Source: Flavihumibacter fluvii (GTDB lineage: Bacteria; Bacteroidota; Bacteroidia; Chitinophagales; Chitinophagaceae). From it: a stretch of DNA of 64,000 nucleotides. Positions within the stretch are counted from its first letter, which is position 1, and every line of letters starts with the position of its first letter. The notes below the pieces were generated by a model, which searched no databases, had not been told where the DNA came from, and saw only the letters and a program-made list of their open reading frames with translations. The stretch lies in NCBI RefSeq assembly GCF_018595675.2, contig NZ_CP092333.1, forward strand, positions 2,814,001-2,878,000, given 5' to 3'. Below, piece by piece: positions 34,989 through 44,199 of this stretch. The position numbers and the translations under genes were made by a program.

Positions 34989-36063
34989 TGTGGTCCAAAA
35001 ATAATCTGACCACCAAGTCATTAAATTTACCAGGCTCTTCAAACAGTACACTATGGCCTGATTGTTCAAACAGGAAAAATTCCTTTTTGGGTGCCTGCAA
35101 TTGTTCATAATACTGTTTTACCAATGGCCATGGCGTGTTATAGTCATGTAATCCGGAAATAAAATAGACTGGTAATTGCACAGCAGGTATATCTTTTCGT
35201 AAATCAAAGCCATTGAAGTCCGGGTCCTCAATCATCTTTCCTGCTGTTGCAGCAGATGCCCTTACCCAGTTGACCATGTCAGACAGGCTGTACTCATCAG
35301 ACCAAAGCATTTGAAATAGCCAATCAGTGTAGGATGTTCTATTATACCGTTCACCCCCGAGTTTTAATAACCATTCCTTTTGTTGTACCGTACCCCAGAA
35401 ACCTGTTTTGTACATGGATTGCACCTGGCCACTTTGCGGTTCCCCCATTTCAGCCAGGTCCTTAAGGGCCGCTTTATTATTGGTAGCCTTTGCCTTTTCT
35501 AAGGTGAACTGGTACGATCTTAATTCCCCTTCGTAAGCGGCAACCTCCTGGCCAATCCCAATATAGCCTTTGATCTTTTCCGGGTAAGCCTTTACGAGGT
35601 ACATACCCAGCCTGCTACCCCATGAATGGCCGATAACAAAGATCTTTTCCTGGTGGAACCTTTGTCGCAGGTAATCGATCAGGTAATTGGCATCAGCAAT
35701 CAGTTGCTTTACTTTAAGGGTGGCCGTATCAATTTCTTTGCTGTATGATTTTCCAGCCCCCCGCTGGTCCCAGTAAACGACTGTGAAATCCTGCTCCAGG
35801 TCCTTGTTGTAGGTACGCATCAGGGGTGTGCCAGAGGCGCCTGGACCGCCATGCAGGAACAATAAAACCGGATTCCTGGTAGTATCTGCACCCCGGATCA
35901 AAACAAATTGCTTCCAGTTATTGACCATTAAATCATTCATTTCGGATATCGCATGGATAGCCACTTTGTTCCTTGCCCGGGTAATGGGCGCCGTGGAAGT
36001 GCATGCATCAAGCATAAATAACAGGCACAGGCAGGTCACCACACTTAAAAGATGAATTTTCAT
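34981..36063 (-). CDS. Proline iminopeptidase-like alpha/beta hydrolase, lipoprotein
   Basis: 360 residues with a lipoprotein signal ending in LLFMLDAC. The fold has LFLHGGPGASGTPLMRTYNK (the HGGPG oxyanion motif of proline iminopeptidases), VVYWDQRGAGKSYSKEI and the nucleophile elbow VIGHSWGSRLGMYLV. The acid is in YFISGLHDYNTPWP and the His in FEQSGHSVLFEEP. This motif set fits peptidase family S33. It is the upstream partner of the AllA-like gene and probably translated with it, since the genes overlap by 8 bases. Confidence 0.9.
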   Translation of the reverse strand: MKIHLLSVVTCLCLLFMLDACTSTAPITRARNKVAIHAISEMNDLMVNNWKQFVLIRGADTTRNPVLLFLHGGPGASGTPLMRTYNKDLEQDFTVVYWDQRGAGKSYSKEIDTATLKVKQLIADANYLIDYLRQRFHQEKIFVIGHSWGSRLGMYLVKAYPEKIKGYIGIGQEVAAYEGELRSYQFTLEKAKATNNKAALKDLAEMGEPQSGQVQSMYKTGFWGTVQQKEWLLKLGGERYNRTSYTDWLFQMLWSDEYSLSDMVNWVRASAATAGKMIEDPDFNGFDLRKDIPAVQLPVYFISGLHDYNTPWPLVKQYYEQLQAPKKEFFLFEQSGHSVLFEEPGKFNDLVVRLFLDHND

Positions 36064-36149
36064 GTTTTTTCTGCAAGGATAATTTGCAAAATGCCGGAAG
36101 TGGTAGCAACAGGTAGGATGCTACCTTGCCAGGTGGGAATTGATACCTT

Positions 36150-37283
36150 TTAGCCCGATTTTGATGCCGCAATATATTCGGTAGGAGTTAGTCCGGTCAT
36201 TTTTTTAAACGCCCGGTTAAAGGAGGCCTTGGAATTAAACCCGGATTCCAGGGCTATGCCTAGCAGGGTCTTTTTGTCCAGTTCCCCATTGGCAATGGCT
36301 GTTTTGATAGCTTTAACCCGGTACCCATTAATGAAATCAAAAAAGTTCACCCCGAAATATTCATTGATGACCTGGGACAGGTCGTTAGCAGACAGCTTAA
36401 CAGCCTGTGCCAGTTGCTGCAAGGTTAATTCAGGTTCCAGGTAGGGTTGTTTTTGCACGATATGGTCCTGCAAGGACAGTGCTAATTGTTGCACCAGTTC
36501 CTTGTTTAAACCCGATTTTTTATATTTTGGGGTGGGGGGTTGTTCCTGGTTCACTTCCGCTATTTCCCCGGGTTGCTGCTCTTTGAATACAATCCGGACC
36601 GGCATGTTCTGGAAAACAGACCCCTGCCTGAATCCATAGTAACCAAGAATGATCACCAGCAAACTCACGGCAATATTTACTAGCAGGTCTTCATCTTTTT
36701 TAAAAAGATATTGATTGCCCAACTGCACCAGCACCTGGCTCAGTATGGCCAGTATCCAGATACAAAGAATGCCGTACAGGATAAGCCGAAGCCATTGTAA
36801 ATCTTTCTTATCCATATTGGAAAAGTAATCCCGCACAGTTTTTATGTGCCAGTTTAAATGCACGATAGTGATCATGGTATAAAGGATGATACTGACCAGT
36901 TTGGCCATCATCAGGATGTTGCGTTCCGTTTCTGTGAAGGCGGCCAGCCTTTGATGCATTAATGCTGGGAAAATGATACCAATGTTTATAATGAAAGGGA
37001 GCAGGTGCAGGAGATGCTTACCATTTAGTATATTTTTTTTTGAAGTGAGGGTGAGATAATAAAAAAATATAACAGGGCCATGCAGAAAAACAACAGCACT
37101 GCTTAATTCAATGAAGTAATAATATCGGCTGCCTGGCTGCAGGTTAAATCCTTGTGTATTAACCAGGATCAGGAATAGCCAAAGGATTAATATTTTATCA
37201 TGTGATTGTTTGTTTTTTTTACCCAGGATCACCAGTAAAATAAACAGGACCAAAATTTCACTGGCCAGATAAAGTAACTGCAT
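36150..37283 (-). CDS. AraC family regulator with N-terminal transmembrane domain
   Basis: 377 residues. The first 230 hold seven hydrophobic helices (for example ILVLFILLVILGKK, LLHLLPFIINIGIIF, LVNIAVSLLVIILGYYG). The C-terminal 110 residues are an AraC-type double helix-turn-helix: LTLQQLAQAVKLSANDLSQV, VNEYFGVNFFDFINGYRVK-like connection, then LLGIALESGFNSKASFNRAF and KKMTGLTPTEYIAAS. Membrane AraC regulators of this design are common in Bacteroidota and are thought to sense envelope signals directly. The gene stands alone; a TAnnTTTG-like box lies about 20 bases upstream. Its target is unknown. Confidence 0.9.
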   Translation of the reverse strand: MQLLYLASEILVLFILLVILGKKNKQSHDKILILWLFLILVNTQGFNLQPGSRYYYFIELSSAVVFLHGPVIFFYYLTLTSKKNILNGKHLLHLLPFIINIGIIFPALMHQRLAAFTETERNILMMAKLVSIILYTMITIVHLNWHIKTVRDYFSNMDKKDLQWLRLILYGILCIWILAILSQVLVQLGNQYLFKKDEDLLVNIAVSLLVIILGYYGFRQGSVFQNMPVRIVFKEQQPGEIAEVNQEQPPTPKYKKSGLNKELVQQLALSLQDHIVQKQPYLEPELTLQQLAQAVKLSANDLSQVINEYFGVNFFDFINGYRVKAIKTAIANGELDKKTLLGIALESGFNSKASFNRAFKKMTGLTPTEYIAASKSG

Positions 37284-37303
37284 ACATCAGGAATGAATGG
37301 CAA

Positions 37304-37311
37304 CAAAAATA
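37304..37311 (-). promoter_or_regulatory. Possible -7 box for the membrane AraC regulator gene
   Basis: The minus strand reads TATTTTTG, matching the TAnnTTTG element of Bacteroidota promoters, 21 bases before the ATG at 37283. A TTG lies about 24 bases further upstream, slightly farther than usual. The surrounding DNA is AT-rich, so a chance match is possible. Confidence 0.3.
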
Positions 37312-37329
37312 TAAAATAACTAAGGCATC

Positions 37330-38160
37330 TTATGGCAATTCAATTTCCATTCCCTCCCTGGCCAGTTCAATGGGGAAAGGCGGGCTTATCTTTTTTTGTA
37401 TGTCCGCAAACATTTCATTAAGCAATTCATCAGTACGGGATGGATCATGGTGGGTTAATAAAAAATGCCTGACTGTGGCCAGTGAGGCAAACTGAATAGC
37501 ATCTTCCATGCTGGAATGGCCCCATCCAATTTTATTATTATATTCCGGCGTAGTGTATTGCGCGTCGTGCATCAAAAGGTCGGCATCTGAAGCAAGGTCA
37601 AACCCGGAGATCCATTTAGTATCCTTTAGTAATCCCGTCAAACCGAGGGCAGGTTCGTGATCCGGGAGATAAGCAAAAACAGATCTTTGGCCGCTAATGC
37701 GAAACCCTACCGTTGGTCCCGGATGAATCACAAAACGCGAAGAAATGGTGAACGGCCCTATTTCAAAAACACTGTTGGCAATATCGTGCAATGTCAACTG
37801 ACAAGGAAGATCCCGGATCAATACCGGGAATAAAGGCGGGGAAAGATAACGGCTAAGCCGGGAATGCAAACTTTGCGTGGCGCTCGCTGGTCCCCAGATA
37901 TGCACTTCCATGGCCGGGTTAAACAAAGAACTAAAAAAACCGAGTCCCTGTATATGGTCTAAATGCAGGTGCGTTAATAAGATGTCCACTCTTTTAACAG
38001 CTGCAGGTAGGGTAACTTTTTGCATCCCCGAGCCACCATCCAGCACAAGGAAGCAATCCTTTTCAGAAACCACCGTGCAGGAGGTGTTTCCCCCGTAATA
38101 TGAAGTATCGGCACCAGAAGTGGGGATAGACCCACGTACACCTTTTACTGAAATTCTCAT
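37330..38160 (-). CDS. MBL-fold metallo-hydrolase
   Basis: 276 residues of the metallo-beta-lactamase fold. The N-terminus VKGVRGSIPTSGADTSYYGG and FLVLDGGSGMQ are typical of a phosphodiesterase-like branch. The metal motif is LLTHLHLDHIQGLGFF (HxHxDH), with further ligands in LLMHDAQYTTPEY (Asp) and HFLLTHHDPSRTD. The His-rich IGWGHSSMEDAIQFA segment is also characteristic. The gene starts with ATGA overlapping the stop of the PAS-domain gene, so the two proteins are made together. A signalling role, such as cyclic-nucleotide or RNA-like phosphodiester cleavage, is inference. Confidence 0.88.
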   Translation of the reverse strand: MRISVKGVRGSIPTSGADTSYYGGNTSCTVVSEKDCFLVLDGGSGMQKVTLPAAVKRVDILLTHLHLDHIQGLGFFSSLFNPAMEVHIWGPASATQSLHSRLSRYLSPPLFPVLIRDLPCQLTLHDIANSVFEIGPFTISSRFVIHPGPTVGFRISGQRSVFAYLPDHEPALGLTGLLKDTKWISGFDLASDADLLMHDAQYTTPEYNNKIGWGHSSMEDAIQFASLATVRHFLLTHHDPSRTDELLNEMFADIQKKISPPFPIELAREGMEIELP

Positions 38161-38552
38161 AAATCTTTTGTTTCCCAGAAAATGGCAACGGCACCTAAAA
38201 ATTTACCTGCCCTGCCGATGATCGGGTATGAAGTCACAGATATTTTCTCAGCAGTACCTTTCAGGCTTTCTATCCAGAATGTTTTGTGGTGGGGATGTTG
38301 GTCGTTCAATGTCTTAACAAGCGGCAGTTGCTCAGGAGGCAATGGTGCTTTATGATCATCCAGCGGTTTAAAGATGGTGGACCAGGTCTCCACCTTCATT
38401 TCACCGGTTTCTTCAAACCTTGTTCCAAGGATCATTTCTGCCGGATCGTTATAGAAAATAAGATTGCCGGTAGTGTCTGTGATGAAGACGGGAATCGATA
38501 AACAATCAGCCAGCTGCCTGTTTAAAATGATCTCTATTTCATATGAAGCCAT
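38157..38552 (-). CDS. Stand-alone PAS domain protein
   Basis: 131 residues from ATG 38552; an upstream in-frame extension to 38627 is rejected because it adds only polar residues. Residues 10-130 form a single PAS fold: SIPVFITDTTGNLIFYNDPA, EMILGTRFEETGEMK, the middle KAPLPPEQLPLVKTLNDQHP and the closing strands EKISVTSYPIIGRAGKFLGA and VAIFWETKDL. No kinase or output domain is attached. It overlaps the MBL-fold gene by 4 bases, which suggests that it senses a small ligand or redox state for that hydrolase. Confidence 0.85.
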   Translation of the reverse strand: MASYEIEIILNRQLADCLSIPVFITDTTGNLIFYNDPAEMILGTRFEETGEMKVETWSTIFKPLDDHKAPLPPEQLPLVKTLNDQHPHHKTFWIESLKGTAEKISVTSYPIIGRAGKFLGAVAIFWETKDL

Positions 38553-38697
38553 GATTGGATATATTGAAGCATTGCCTTTTAAATATAAGCTATTAAACTG
38601 ATATTTAACTGTAAAGCAAGTAAGCAAAAAATGCTGCGCAATCGCGGAATGATGCCGGTACTATCATCAGGAAAATGACCTGTTCAGGTAGCTGTTC

Positions 38698-39621
38698 CTA
38701 ATAAATGAGGGTCTTTGTCATCTCTCCCTTTCTCTCCCCTAACCGGCATGCAACAAGCACACCACCTTTGGCCACACTATAATCCAGGCATACAGCAGAT
38801 GGATTCTCCACCATTGGACTTCCCATCAGCCAATAATGACCAAAGAATACAGGTGGATTTGGAGCGGTATAAGCGTGATAGGAATCCCCGTTTAAAATAT
38901 CCATATTGCCCAATTCATCCGGGCAATCGATCAGAACATCTTTCAACCTATGCCGGGAACGCGGATCGCGCCACCAGCGGATCCGGCATTCATGCCGCTC
39001 GGCACCATCCTTATCAATAAAAGAATAGTTTTCTGGCAGGCGCCTCTGAATGCCCTTCAGGGTTTCGTCAACGGCCCTGTACATGCCACTTGCATCTTTT
39101 TTATTATTCCCCTTATTGAGAAAGTCTGCCGTTATGCCCTGGTAATGCTGCTCCAGGTATTTTATATGCTGGTCATCCCAGCAGGCATGGACAACCCTGA
39201 ACCGGCCCATGTCGAGGTATAATGGTAAAGTCTTGAACCATTCCAGGAAAACCGAAAATTCAAGATCGTAATGCTGGAACTGGTCCATCGTCTCCAGATG
39301 CTGCCGGATCTCTTTAACGGTATGGTCCCTGAAAAATCCACCACTTTCGGTATGCGGGGTATGAAAGGAGATAGCATTGAATTCATGATTGCCCATAACC
39401 GCCAGGGCATTGCCCGATTCAACCATGTCCCTTACCAGGTGCAGGGTCTCCCTGATCTTTGGTCCCCGGTCAATGAAGTCACCTACAAAGACAACTTTGC
39501 GCCGATGCGGATGACTGTACACTCCGAACTTCCTGGTGTATCCTAATTTTTGAAGCAATCGTTCGAGTGCGTCTGCGTGTCCATGGATATCTCCAATAAT
39601 ATCGAAATCCAAACTGTTCAT
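38698..39621 (-). CDS. Calcineurin-like metallophosphoesterase
   Basis: 307 residues from the ATG at 39621. The motifs of the phosphoprotein phosphatase superfamily are complete: FDIIGDIHGHADALERLL (GDxHG), VVFVGDFIDRGPKIRETL (GDxxDRG), LAVMGNHEFNAISFH (GNHE), and VVHACWDDQH and VFFGHYWLMGSP for the late His ligands. A conserved linker rich in His and Tyr lies in between. It resembles PrpE and diadenosine-tetraphosphatase-like enzymes; substrate unknown. It follows the MCE-domain gene by 22 bases, so it is part of the Mla-like transcript or at least transcribed through. Confidence 0.9.
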   Translation of the reverse strand: MNSLDFDIIGDIHGHADALERLLQKLGYTRKFGVYSHPHRRKVVFVGDFIDRGPKIRETLHLVRDMVESGNALAVMGNHEFNAISFHTPHTESGGFFRDHTVKEIRQHLETMDQFQHYDLEFSVFLEWFKTLPLYLDMGRFRVVHACWDDQHIKYLEQHYQGITADFLNKGNNKKDASGMYRAVDETLKGIQRRLPENYSFIDKDGAERHECRIRWWRDPRSRHRLKDVLIDCPDELGNMDILNGDSYHAYTAPNPPVFFGHYWLMGSPMVENPSAVCLDYSVAKGGVLVACRLGERKGEMTKTLIY

Positions 39622-39643
39622 ACTCCCATTATACGAAATATTC

Positions 39644-40633
39644 TTATTGCTTTGCCTTTTCCTTCTTCTTAAAATACCCCCGAAGCAAAAAATTATCTTG
39701 TAATGCCCGCAAATCCTCATCCAATTTCTGGCTGCCGGATTCCAGGTTCTTTAATGTGACCTTCATGGAGGCGGCTGACATGGAATCATTCAACAGCACA
39801 CCAACAACATTATCATCCTGGTTCAATCTTTCGCTGACAGTCTTCAGGTTGATGGTAAACTTCGATACGGCATCGGCCGATTGTTCCAATTGCGATAATG
39901 TCCGTTTTATGTTATTGTACATCACTGTATCATTGACCATGTCATTGACTGAATTTCCCGGCTTGTTTAAATTTCCGGAAATATGCTGCAGATCTGTTGC
40001 AACTGCTTTACCATGTACAGATACAGTTTTGAAATTAGAAACGGTGGACTGCAAATCATCTATGGTGTTATGGAGTTTATTGGCCATGGCAGGATCATTT
40101 AACAGGCTGGACAATAAACCTTTACCACTATCGATTTTCTTGCTGATACTTTTAAAGTCCCGGGTGATCTGCAAAAGGTTTTGGTTATTGGACTGTAAAG
40201 TGGCCATCATATCATCGGTACTCAATGCTTTCTCTACCCGCAACATATCGTCTTTAAAAACGGGTGATACCGTTGAATCCCCGTCATAAATAATCACAAT
40301 CCTGTTTCCGATCAATCCGTCGGAACCGATCCGGGCTTTGGCATTTTTACGGATATGCGAATGCATGGTTTCTTCAATGCTCATGGTTACATCTACCCGC
40401 GAGTTCCCATAAAATTGCATATCCTTAACTGTGCCAACTTTTACGCCGGAAAACCAGACATTATTCCCTTTGATCAATCCACCCACATCATCGAATACGG
40501 CATGTATGGTGAATGAATGGACAAAAGTCTTTTTCTGTCCGCCTAAGGTAAATATGGTCACGACCAATATAGCTATTCCTATCAGGATAAAAATACCCAC
40601 AACGACTGGCCTGTTACTTTTTAATGCGGTCAT
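39644..40633 (-). CDS. mlaD: MlaD-type MCE domain lipid transport protein
   Basis: 329 residues with one N-terminal transmembrane helix (about 8-29, VVVGIFILIGIAILVVTIFT) and an MCE domain (about 35-125). The domain contains AVFDDVGGLIKGNNVWFSGV, KVGTVKDMQFYG and ARIGSDGLIGNRIVIIYDGD. The C-terminal 190 residues are predicted helical with heptad-like leucines, as in the hexameric MlaD ring extension. MlaD binds phospholipid in the periplasmic membrane complex with MlaE and MlaF. Its start overlaps the MlaF stop (ATGA). Protein family is clear; the direction of lipid flow is not. Confidence 0.92.
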   Translation of the reverse strand: MTALKSNRPVVVGIFILIGIAILVVTIFTLGGQKKTFVHSFTIHAVFDDVGGLIKGNNVWFSGVKVGTVKDMQFYGNSRVDVTMSIEETMHSHIRKNAKARIGSDGLIGNRIVIIYDGDSTVSPVFKDDMLRVEKALSTDDMMATLQSNNQNLLQITRDFKSISKKIDSGKGLLSSLLNDPAMANKLHNTIDDLQSTVSNFKTVSVHGKAVATDLQHISGNLNKPGNSVNDMVNDTVMYNNIKRTLSQLEQSADAVSKFTINLKTVSERLNQDDNVVGVLLNDSMSAASMKVTLKNLESGSQKLDEDLRALQDNFLLRGYFKKKEKAKQ

Positions 40634-41382
40634 GTTTTAGTAATAAAATTGTAATCATAAAAACTCTTTGTACTCTCATTATCCAGACTGAATATTTTTT
40701 CAAACGTGTCTGGTACCAGGAACTTTCCTTCTACGATCATCGTCACCTTATCTGCAGTTGCTTTCGCACAGGTCAGGTCGTGTGTAATGATGATAGAAGT
40801 GACATTGTATTCCTGTTGCACTTTTACGATCAGGTTATTGATGTCAATACTTGTGATCGGGTCGAGCCCGGATGTAGGTTCATCATACAACATGATCTCC
40901 GGCTTCATGATCAGGGTCCGGGCTATGCCGATTCGTTTTCTTTGTCCACCGGATAGTTCTGAAGGCATCTGGTCGATGGTCTTAGGTAAGCCTACATCAT
41001 TCAATACGGATTCAATGGCTTCTTCGATTTCAATTGCTTTCAAATTCCGTTTGTTCCGGACCAATGGAAAAGCAAGGTTCTCCCGCACACTCATGCTATC
41101 ATATAAAGCACTGTTCTGGAAGGAAAAACCAATTTTCATCCTTAGCTCCTGCAATGCTTTACCGCTTATCTTACCGATTTCCTGTCCCAATACTTTTACG
41201 GTACCACTGTCTGGTTGTATTAATCCCGAAATGATCTTTATCAATACAGACTTTCCACTTCCGGACCGACCCAGCACGGCCACATTCTCCCCTTTTTTGA
41301 TATCCAGGTCAATGCCATCTAGGACTATATTATTGTCGAAAGATTTCTTCAGGTCTTTTATTGTTATCACTTCTTCCTGCAT
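40630..41382 (-). CDS. mlaF: MlaF-type ABC transporter ATP-binding protein
   Basis: 250 residues from ATG 41382; an alternative ATG at 41400 would overlap the MlaE gene by 14 bases and is possible. The ABC cassette shows the Walker A VLGRSGSGKSVLIKIISG, Q-loop IGFSFQNSALYDSMSVRENL, signature MPSELSGGQRKRIGIAR, Walker B EIMLYDEPTSGLDP and the switch His in SIIITHDLTC. The DSMSV region and the short C-terminus are typical of the Mla/Mkl lipid transport ATPases. The gene sits between mlaE and mlaD, overlapping mlaD by 4 bases. It energises lipid movement through the MlaE permease. Confidence 0.93.
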   Translation of the reverse strand: MQEEVITIKDLKKSFDNNIVLDGIDLDIKKGENVAVLGRSGSGKSVLIKIISGLIQPDSGTVKVLGQEIGKISGKALQELRMKIGFSFQNSALYDSMSVRENLAFPLVRNKRNLKAIEIEEAIESVLNDVGLPKTIDQMPSELSGGQRKRIGIARTLIMKPEIMLYDEPTSGLDPITSIDINNLIVKVQQEYNVTSIIITHDLTCAKATADKVTMIVEGKFLVPDTFEKIFSLDNESTKSFYDYNFITKT

Positions 41383-41386
41383 AAAC

Positions 41387-42199
41387 CTATCGTATTGCAT
41401 TTACAAATTGTACGATCACCATTTCTTCTACAAAAATCAAAAACATGGAAAGCACCACTGCCGTATTGGCTGCCAAACCAACGCCCTGCGTGCCGTTCTT
41501 TGCATTGTACCCCTGGTAACATCCGGCTATTCCAATAGTAAACCCATAGCAGATAGCTTTAAATACAGAGGAAATGATATCTAAAAAAGAGATGGTCTTA
41601 AAGGCACTGTTGAAAAAGGCGACGAAACTGGTGTGTTCATTCTGGTGGATATTCAGGTAGGCGCCTAACATACCTATCAATCCTGTGTACAAGACCAAAA
41701 TGGGCAACATGAATGTAATGGCCATCACCCTCGTAACCACCAAAAACTTAAACGGGTTTGTGCCGGATACTTCCATAGCATCGATCTGCTCAGTCACTTT
41801 CATGGAGCCTAATTCAGCACCCATATTAGAACCTACTTTGCCGGCTGCAATTAAGGAAGTGACCAATGGTGCCAATGCCCTGATGATGGCAATGGAAATC
41901 AATGAGGGCAACCATGAGCTGGCACCAAATTCTGATAAGGAAGGCCGGGATTGTTTGGTAAATACCATACCGGTGATAAAGCCGGTCAACGAAACCAGGG
42001 GCAGGGACCTGAACCCTACATCATAACACTGGTTAATGATCTCTTTCCATTCAAATGGCGGCAAAAAGGCTTCCCTGAAAAATTGTTTTATGAACTGGGA
42101 AACATTATTTACGCCACTAAAAAAAGCATCAGCCTTTCGCGATACCAGGTATTTTTTTATGGGTGTTTGTTCAATCGCATCCAAAGTTCTTTGCCACAA
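41387..42199 (-). CDS. mlaE: MlaE-type ABC transporter permease
   Basis: 270 residues with five or six hydrophobic helices and the conserved MlaE motifs RSLPLVSLTGFITGMVFTKQ, RALAPLVTSLIAAGKVGSNM (with the family signature AARVGSGMGAELG in modified form), ELGSMKVTEQIDAMEVSG and the C-terminal MSCYQGYNAK-like GCYQGYNAKNGTQGVG. The gene starts with TTG at 42199, the only start after an upstream stop codon. It is first in the mlaE-mlaF-mlaD order. MlaB and MlaC equivalents are not visible, as is common in Bacteroidota. Confidence 0.92.
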   Translation of the reverse strand: MWQRTLDAIEQTPIKKYLVSRKADAFFSGVNNVSQFIKQFFREAFLPPFEWKEIINQCYDVGFRSLPLVSLTGFITGMVFTKQSRPSLSEFGASSWLPSLISIAIIRALAPLVTSLIAAGKVGSNMGAELGSMKVTEQIDAMEVSGTNPFKFLVVTRVMAITFMLPILVLYTGLIGMLGAYLNIHQNEHTSFVAFFNSAFKTISFLDIISSVFKAICYGFTIGIAGCYQGYNAKNGTQGVGLAANTAVVLSMFLIFVEEMVIVQFVNAIR

Positions 42200-42409
42200 A
42201 TAGGTTTAATACAGTAGCTAATATTTGATGCAATACCAGGGCCAACCAAAATTTTCTATTGCCGCAGGACTTTGCTGTTATATTTCCCCAATTCGGGCAA
42301 TTCAACTATATTAAACATCAAATGCCCTTACCAGCCGCCGATACCTTTACTCGAGCCGGTTATCACAGCGTTTTCATTATCGTGGATTGTATTTTTTCCA
42401 ATTATCCTT

Positions 42410-44194
42410 CTAAGACAGGAAGTACATCTTCAAATGTCCACGGTTCTTCACTTCTATCTCTCCCCGGTATTCACAGGGAAATTCATCTTTAATCTGGTCA
42501 TAGGTGGTTTCGGATAAATTGATCCTTCCAGGTGCCGACTTTGACTCCATACGGGACGCAATGTTTACGGTATCACCCCAAATATCATACTGCCACTTCT
42601 TTATGCCGACAATACCCGCGACAACCGGACCTGTGTGGATCCCGATCCGGATATCAAAATGACTCAGGCCATCTTGTTCGGACTTCTCTTTACGCACCAG
42701 TTCAATCATTTCCCTTGCGGCATTAACTACGTTCCTGGCATGCGTTTTATTGGCAGTCGGAAGGCCGCAGGCACACATATAAGCATCACCGATGGTCTTG
42801 ATCTTTTCCAGGCCATATTTAGTCGTGATCTCATCAAAACCCTTAAAATAAAAATCGATACTCTTCACTAATTGTTCCGGTTCCACCTGCTCGGCGTATT
42901 TTGAAAACTCCACGAAATCGGTAAACAATACGGTGACATGATCAAATTTTACCGCGTCCACTTTACCCTTTAGTTTCAATTCCTTTGCAGTTTCCGCCGG
43001 CAGGATATTGAGTAGCAGGCTCTCGGACTTTCGTTCTTCACGGAGAATTGCCCGGTAATACCTGTATAATATACCCAGCATTAAGATCGTCATTCCCAGC
43101 ATAATGAATACCGAGAGCAGGATGTTCCGCTGGTTCTTTTTTTGCTGGTTCAGCAGGTTCACTTCCGTTTGCTTTTGGGAAACTTCGTAATCCGTACGCA
43201 GGTCGGCCAGTTTCTGAACTGTTTTAAGGTTATTCAGGCTGTCGCGGTAAGCAATATGACTCTTATAATATTTGTAAGCCTCGCCCATGTTTCCGGCTTT
43301 TTCATGCAATTCAGAGAGTTTGAGACTGGCTCCACTGATCTGCTCTTTTAATCCATACTCCTGCGCCAGCGCCAGGCTTCTCCTGGCATAGTCCAGGGCA
43401 GTTGTCACTTCACCTTTTAGCTGGTACATATCCGCCATTGAAAGAAGGTAGGCACAGATAGGATAATTGTCTCCTAATTCCTCCAATATGTTTATGGCCT
43501 CATTGATATTTTTTCCAGCCAGTGTATTAATCCCCTTTTTCGCATATACCATGCCGGTATTACCCAGGCTATACCCCTTTCCGCTCAGGTGATTTGTTTT
43601 ATCAAAAATTATTGTGGCTTCCTTAAAATGCAATAGCGCCGAATCATACTCCTTGTGGTGGAGATATTCATCCCCGGCGTTTAAAATGGCCGAGCCCAAA
43701 GCAACAGAATCATCCCCAGCCCGCAAAACGGCAATGGCTTTATTATAGTAAAGCATGGCAATCGCGTGGTTATCTGCAACAGTATAAATATCCGCTATGG
43801 CACCATAGGCACTGCCTTCACCTGTAGTATACTTCGCTTTCCGGGCGACTTCCACACTTTTGAAATAAACCGCCAGGGCCTCTTCCAGGTGGCCTGTGAC
43901 CCTTCTGTTATTGCCCTTCTGCAGGTAACCCCTGAAGAGGTACAGATCATTACCCAGTTCTTTGGAAAGGCTGATCAATTCCTCTGCATACTGCAGGCCC
44001 TGCTGATAATCTTTCATTTCGTTAAAAGCCAGGTTCCGGAGTAATTCTAGCTTCGCTGTATCGGTCAGTAAATTATCCTTGTAGATCTTTGCCAGGCTAT
44101 CGGCCACTTTCTGGTCCTGGGCTGAAGCCTGCAACAGGATGCAACAGATAAAGCCTATCCATAAATAATAAGCTCTCCGTTTAAAGGGGTTCAT
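42410..44194 (-). CDS. TPR-containing class III adenylate cyclase, membrane-bound
   Basis: 594 residues: signal or first helix (LWIGFICCILLQASAQ), about six TPR-like repeats between 60 and 340 (for example YFKSVEVARKAKYTTGEGSA and LHFKEATIIFDKTNHLSGKG), a transmembrane helix near 352-374, then the cyclase domain (390-590). Metal-binding Asp residues lie in VLFTDFVEFSKYAEQ and KTIGDAYMCACGLP. The base-selecting pair is Lys (IKTIGD) and Asp (YDIWGDTVNIASRMES), the adenylate-type combination, so cAMP is the expected product. The periplasmic TPR part is a likely sensor. It is followed after 5 bases by a divergent small gene's end and stands outside the mla operon. Confidence 0.93.
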   Translation of the reverse strand: MNPFKRRAYYLWIGFICCILLQASAQDQKVADSLAKIYKDNLLTDTAKLELLRNLAFNEMKDYQQGLQYAEELISLSKELGNDLYLFRGYLQKGNNRRVTGHLEEALAVYFKSVEVARKAKYTTGEGSAYGAIADIYTVADNHAIAMLYYNKAIAVLRAGDDSVALGSAILNAGDEYLHHKEYDSALLHFKEATIIFDKTNHLSGKGYSLGNTGMVYAKKGINTLAGKNINEAINILEELGDNYPICAYLLSMADMYQLKGEVTTALDYARRSLALAQEYGLKEQISGASLKLSELHEKAGNMGEAYKYYKSHIAYRDSLNNLKTVQKLADLRTDYEVSQKQTEVNLLNQQKKNQRNILLSVFIMLGMTILMLGILYRYYRAILREERKSESLLLNILPAETAKELKLKGKVDAVKFDHVTVLFTDFVEFSKYAEQVEPEQLVKSIDFYFKGFDEITTKYGLEKIKTIGDAYMCACGLPTANKTHARNVVNAAREMIELVRKEKSEQDGLSHFDIRIGIHTGPVVAGIVGIKKWQYDIWGDTVNIASRMESKSAPGRINLSETTYDQIKDEFPCEYRGEIEVKNRGHLKMYFLS

Positions 44195-44199
44195 AAACC

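Noticed and set aside
40706-41584. 292-codon frame on the plus strand
   Set aside because: Antisense to the ABC ATPase and MlaE genes; Ser/Ile-rich composition typical of a shadow frame.
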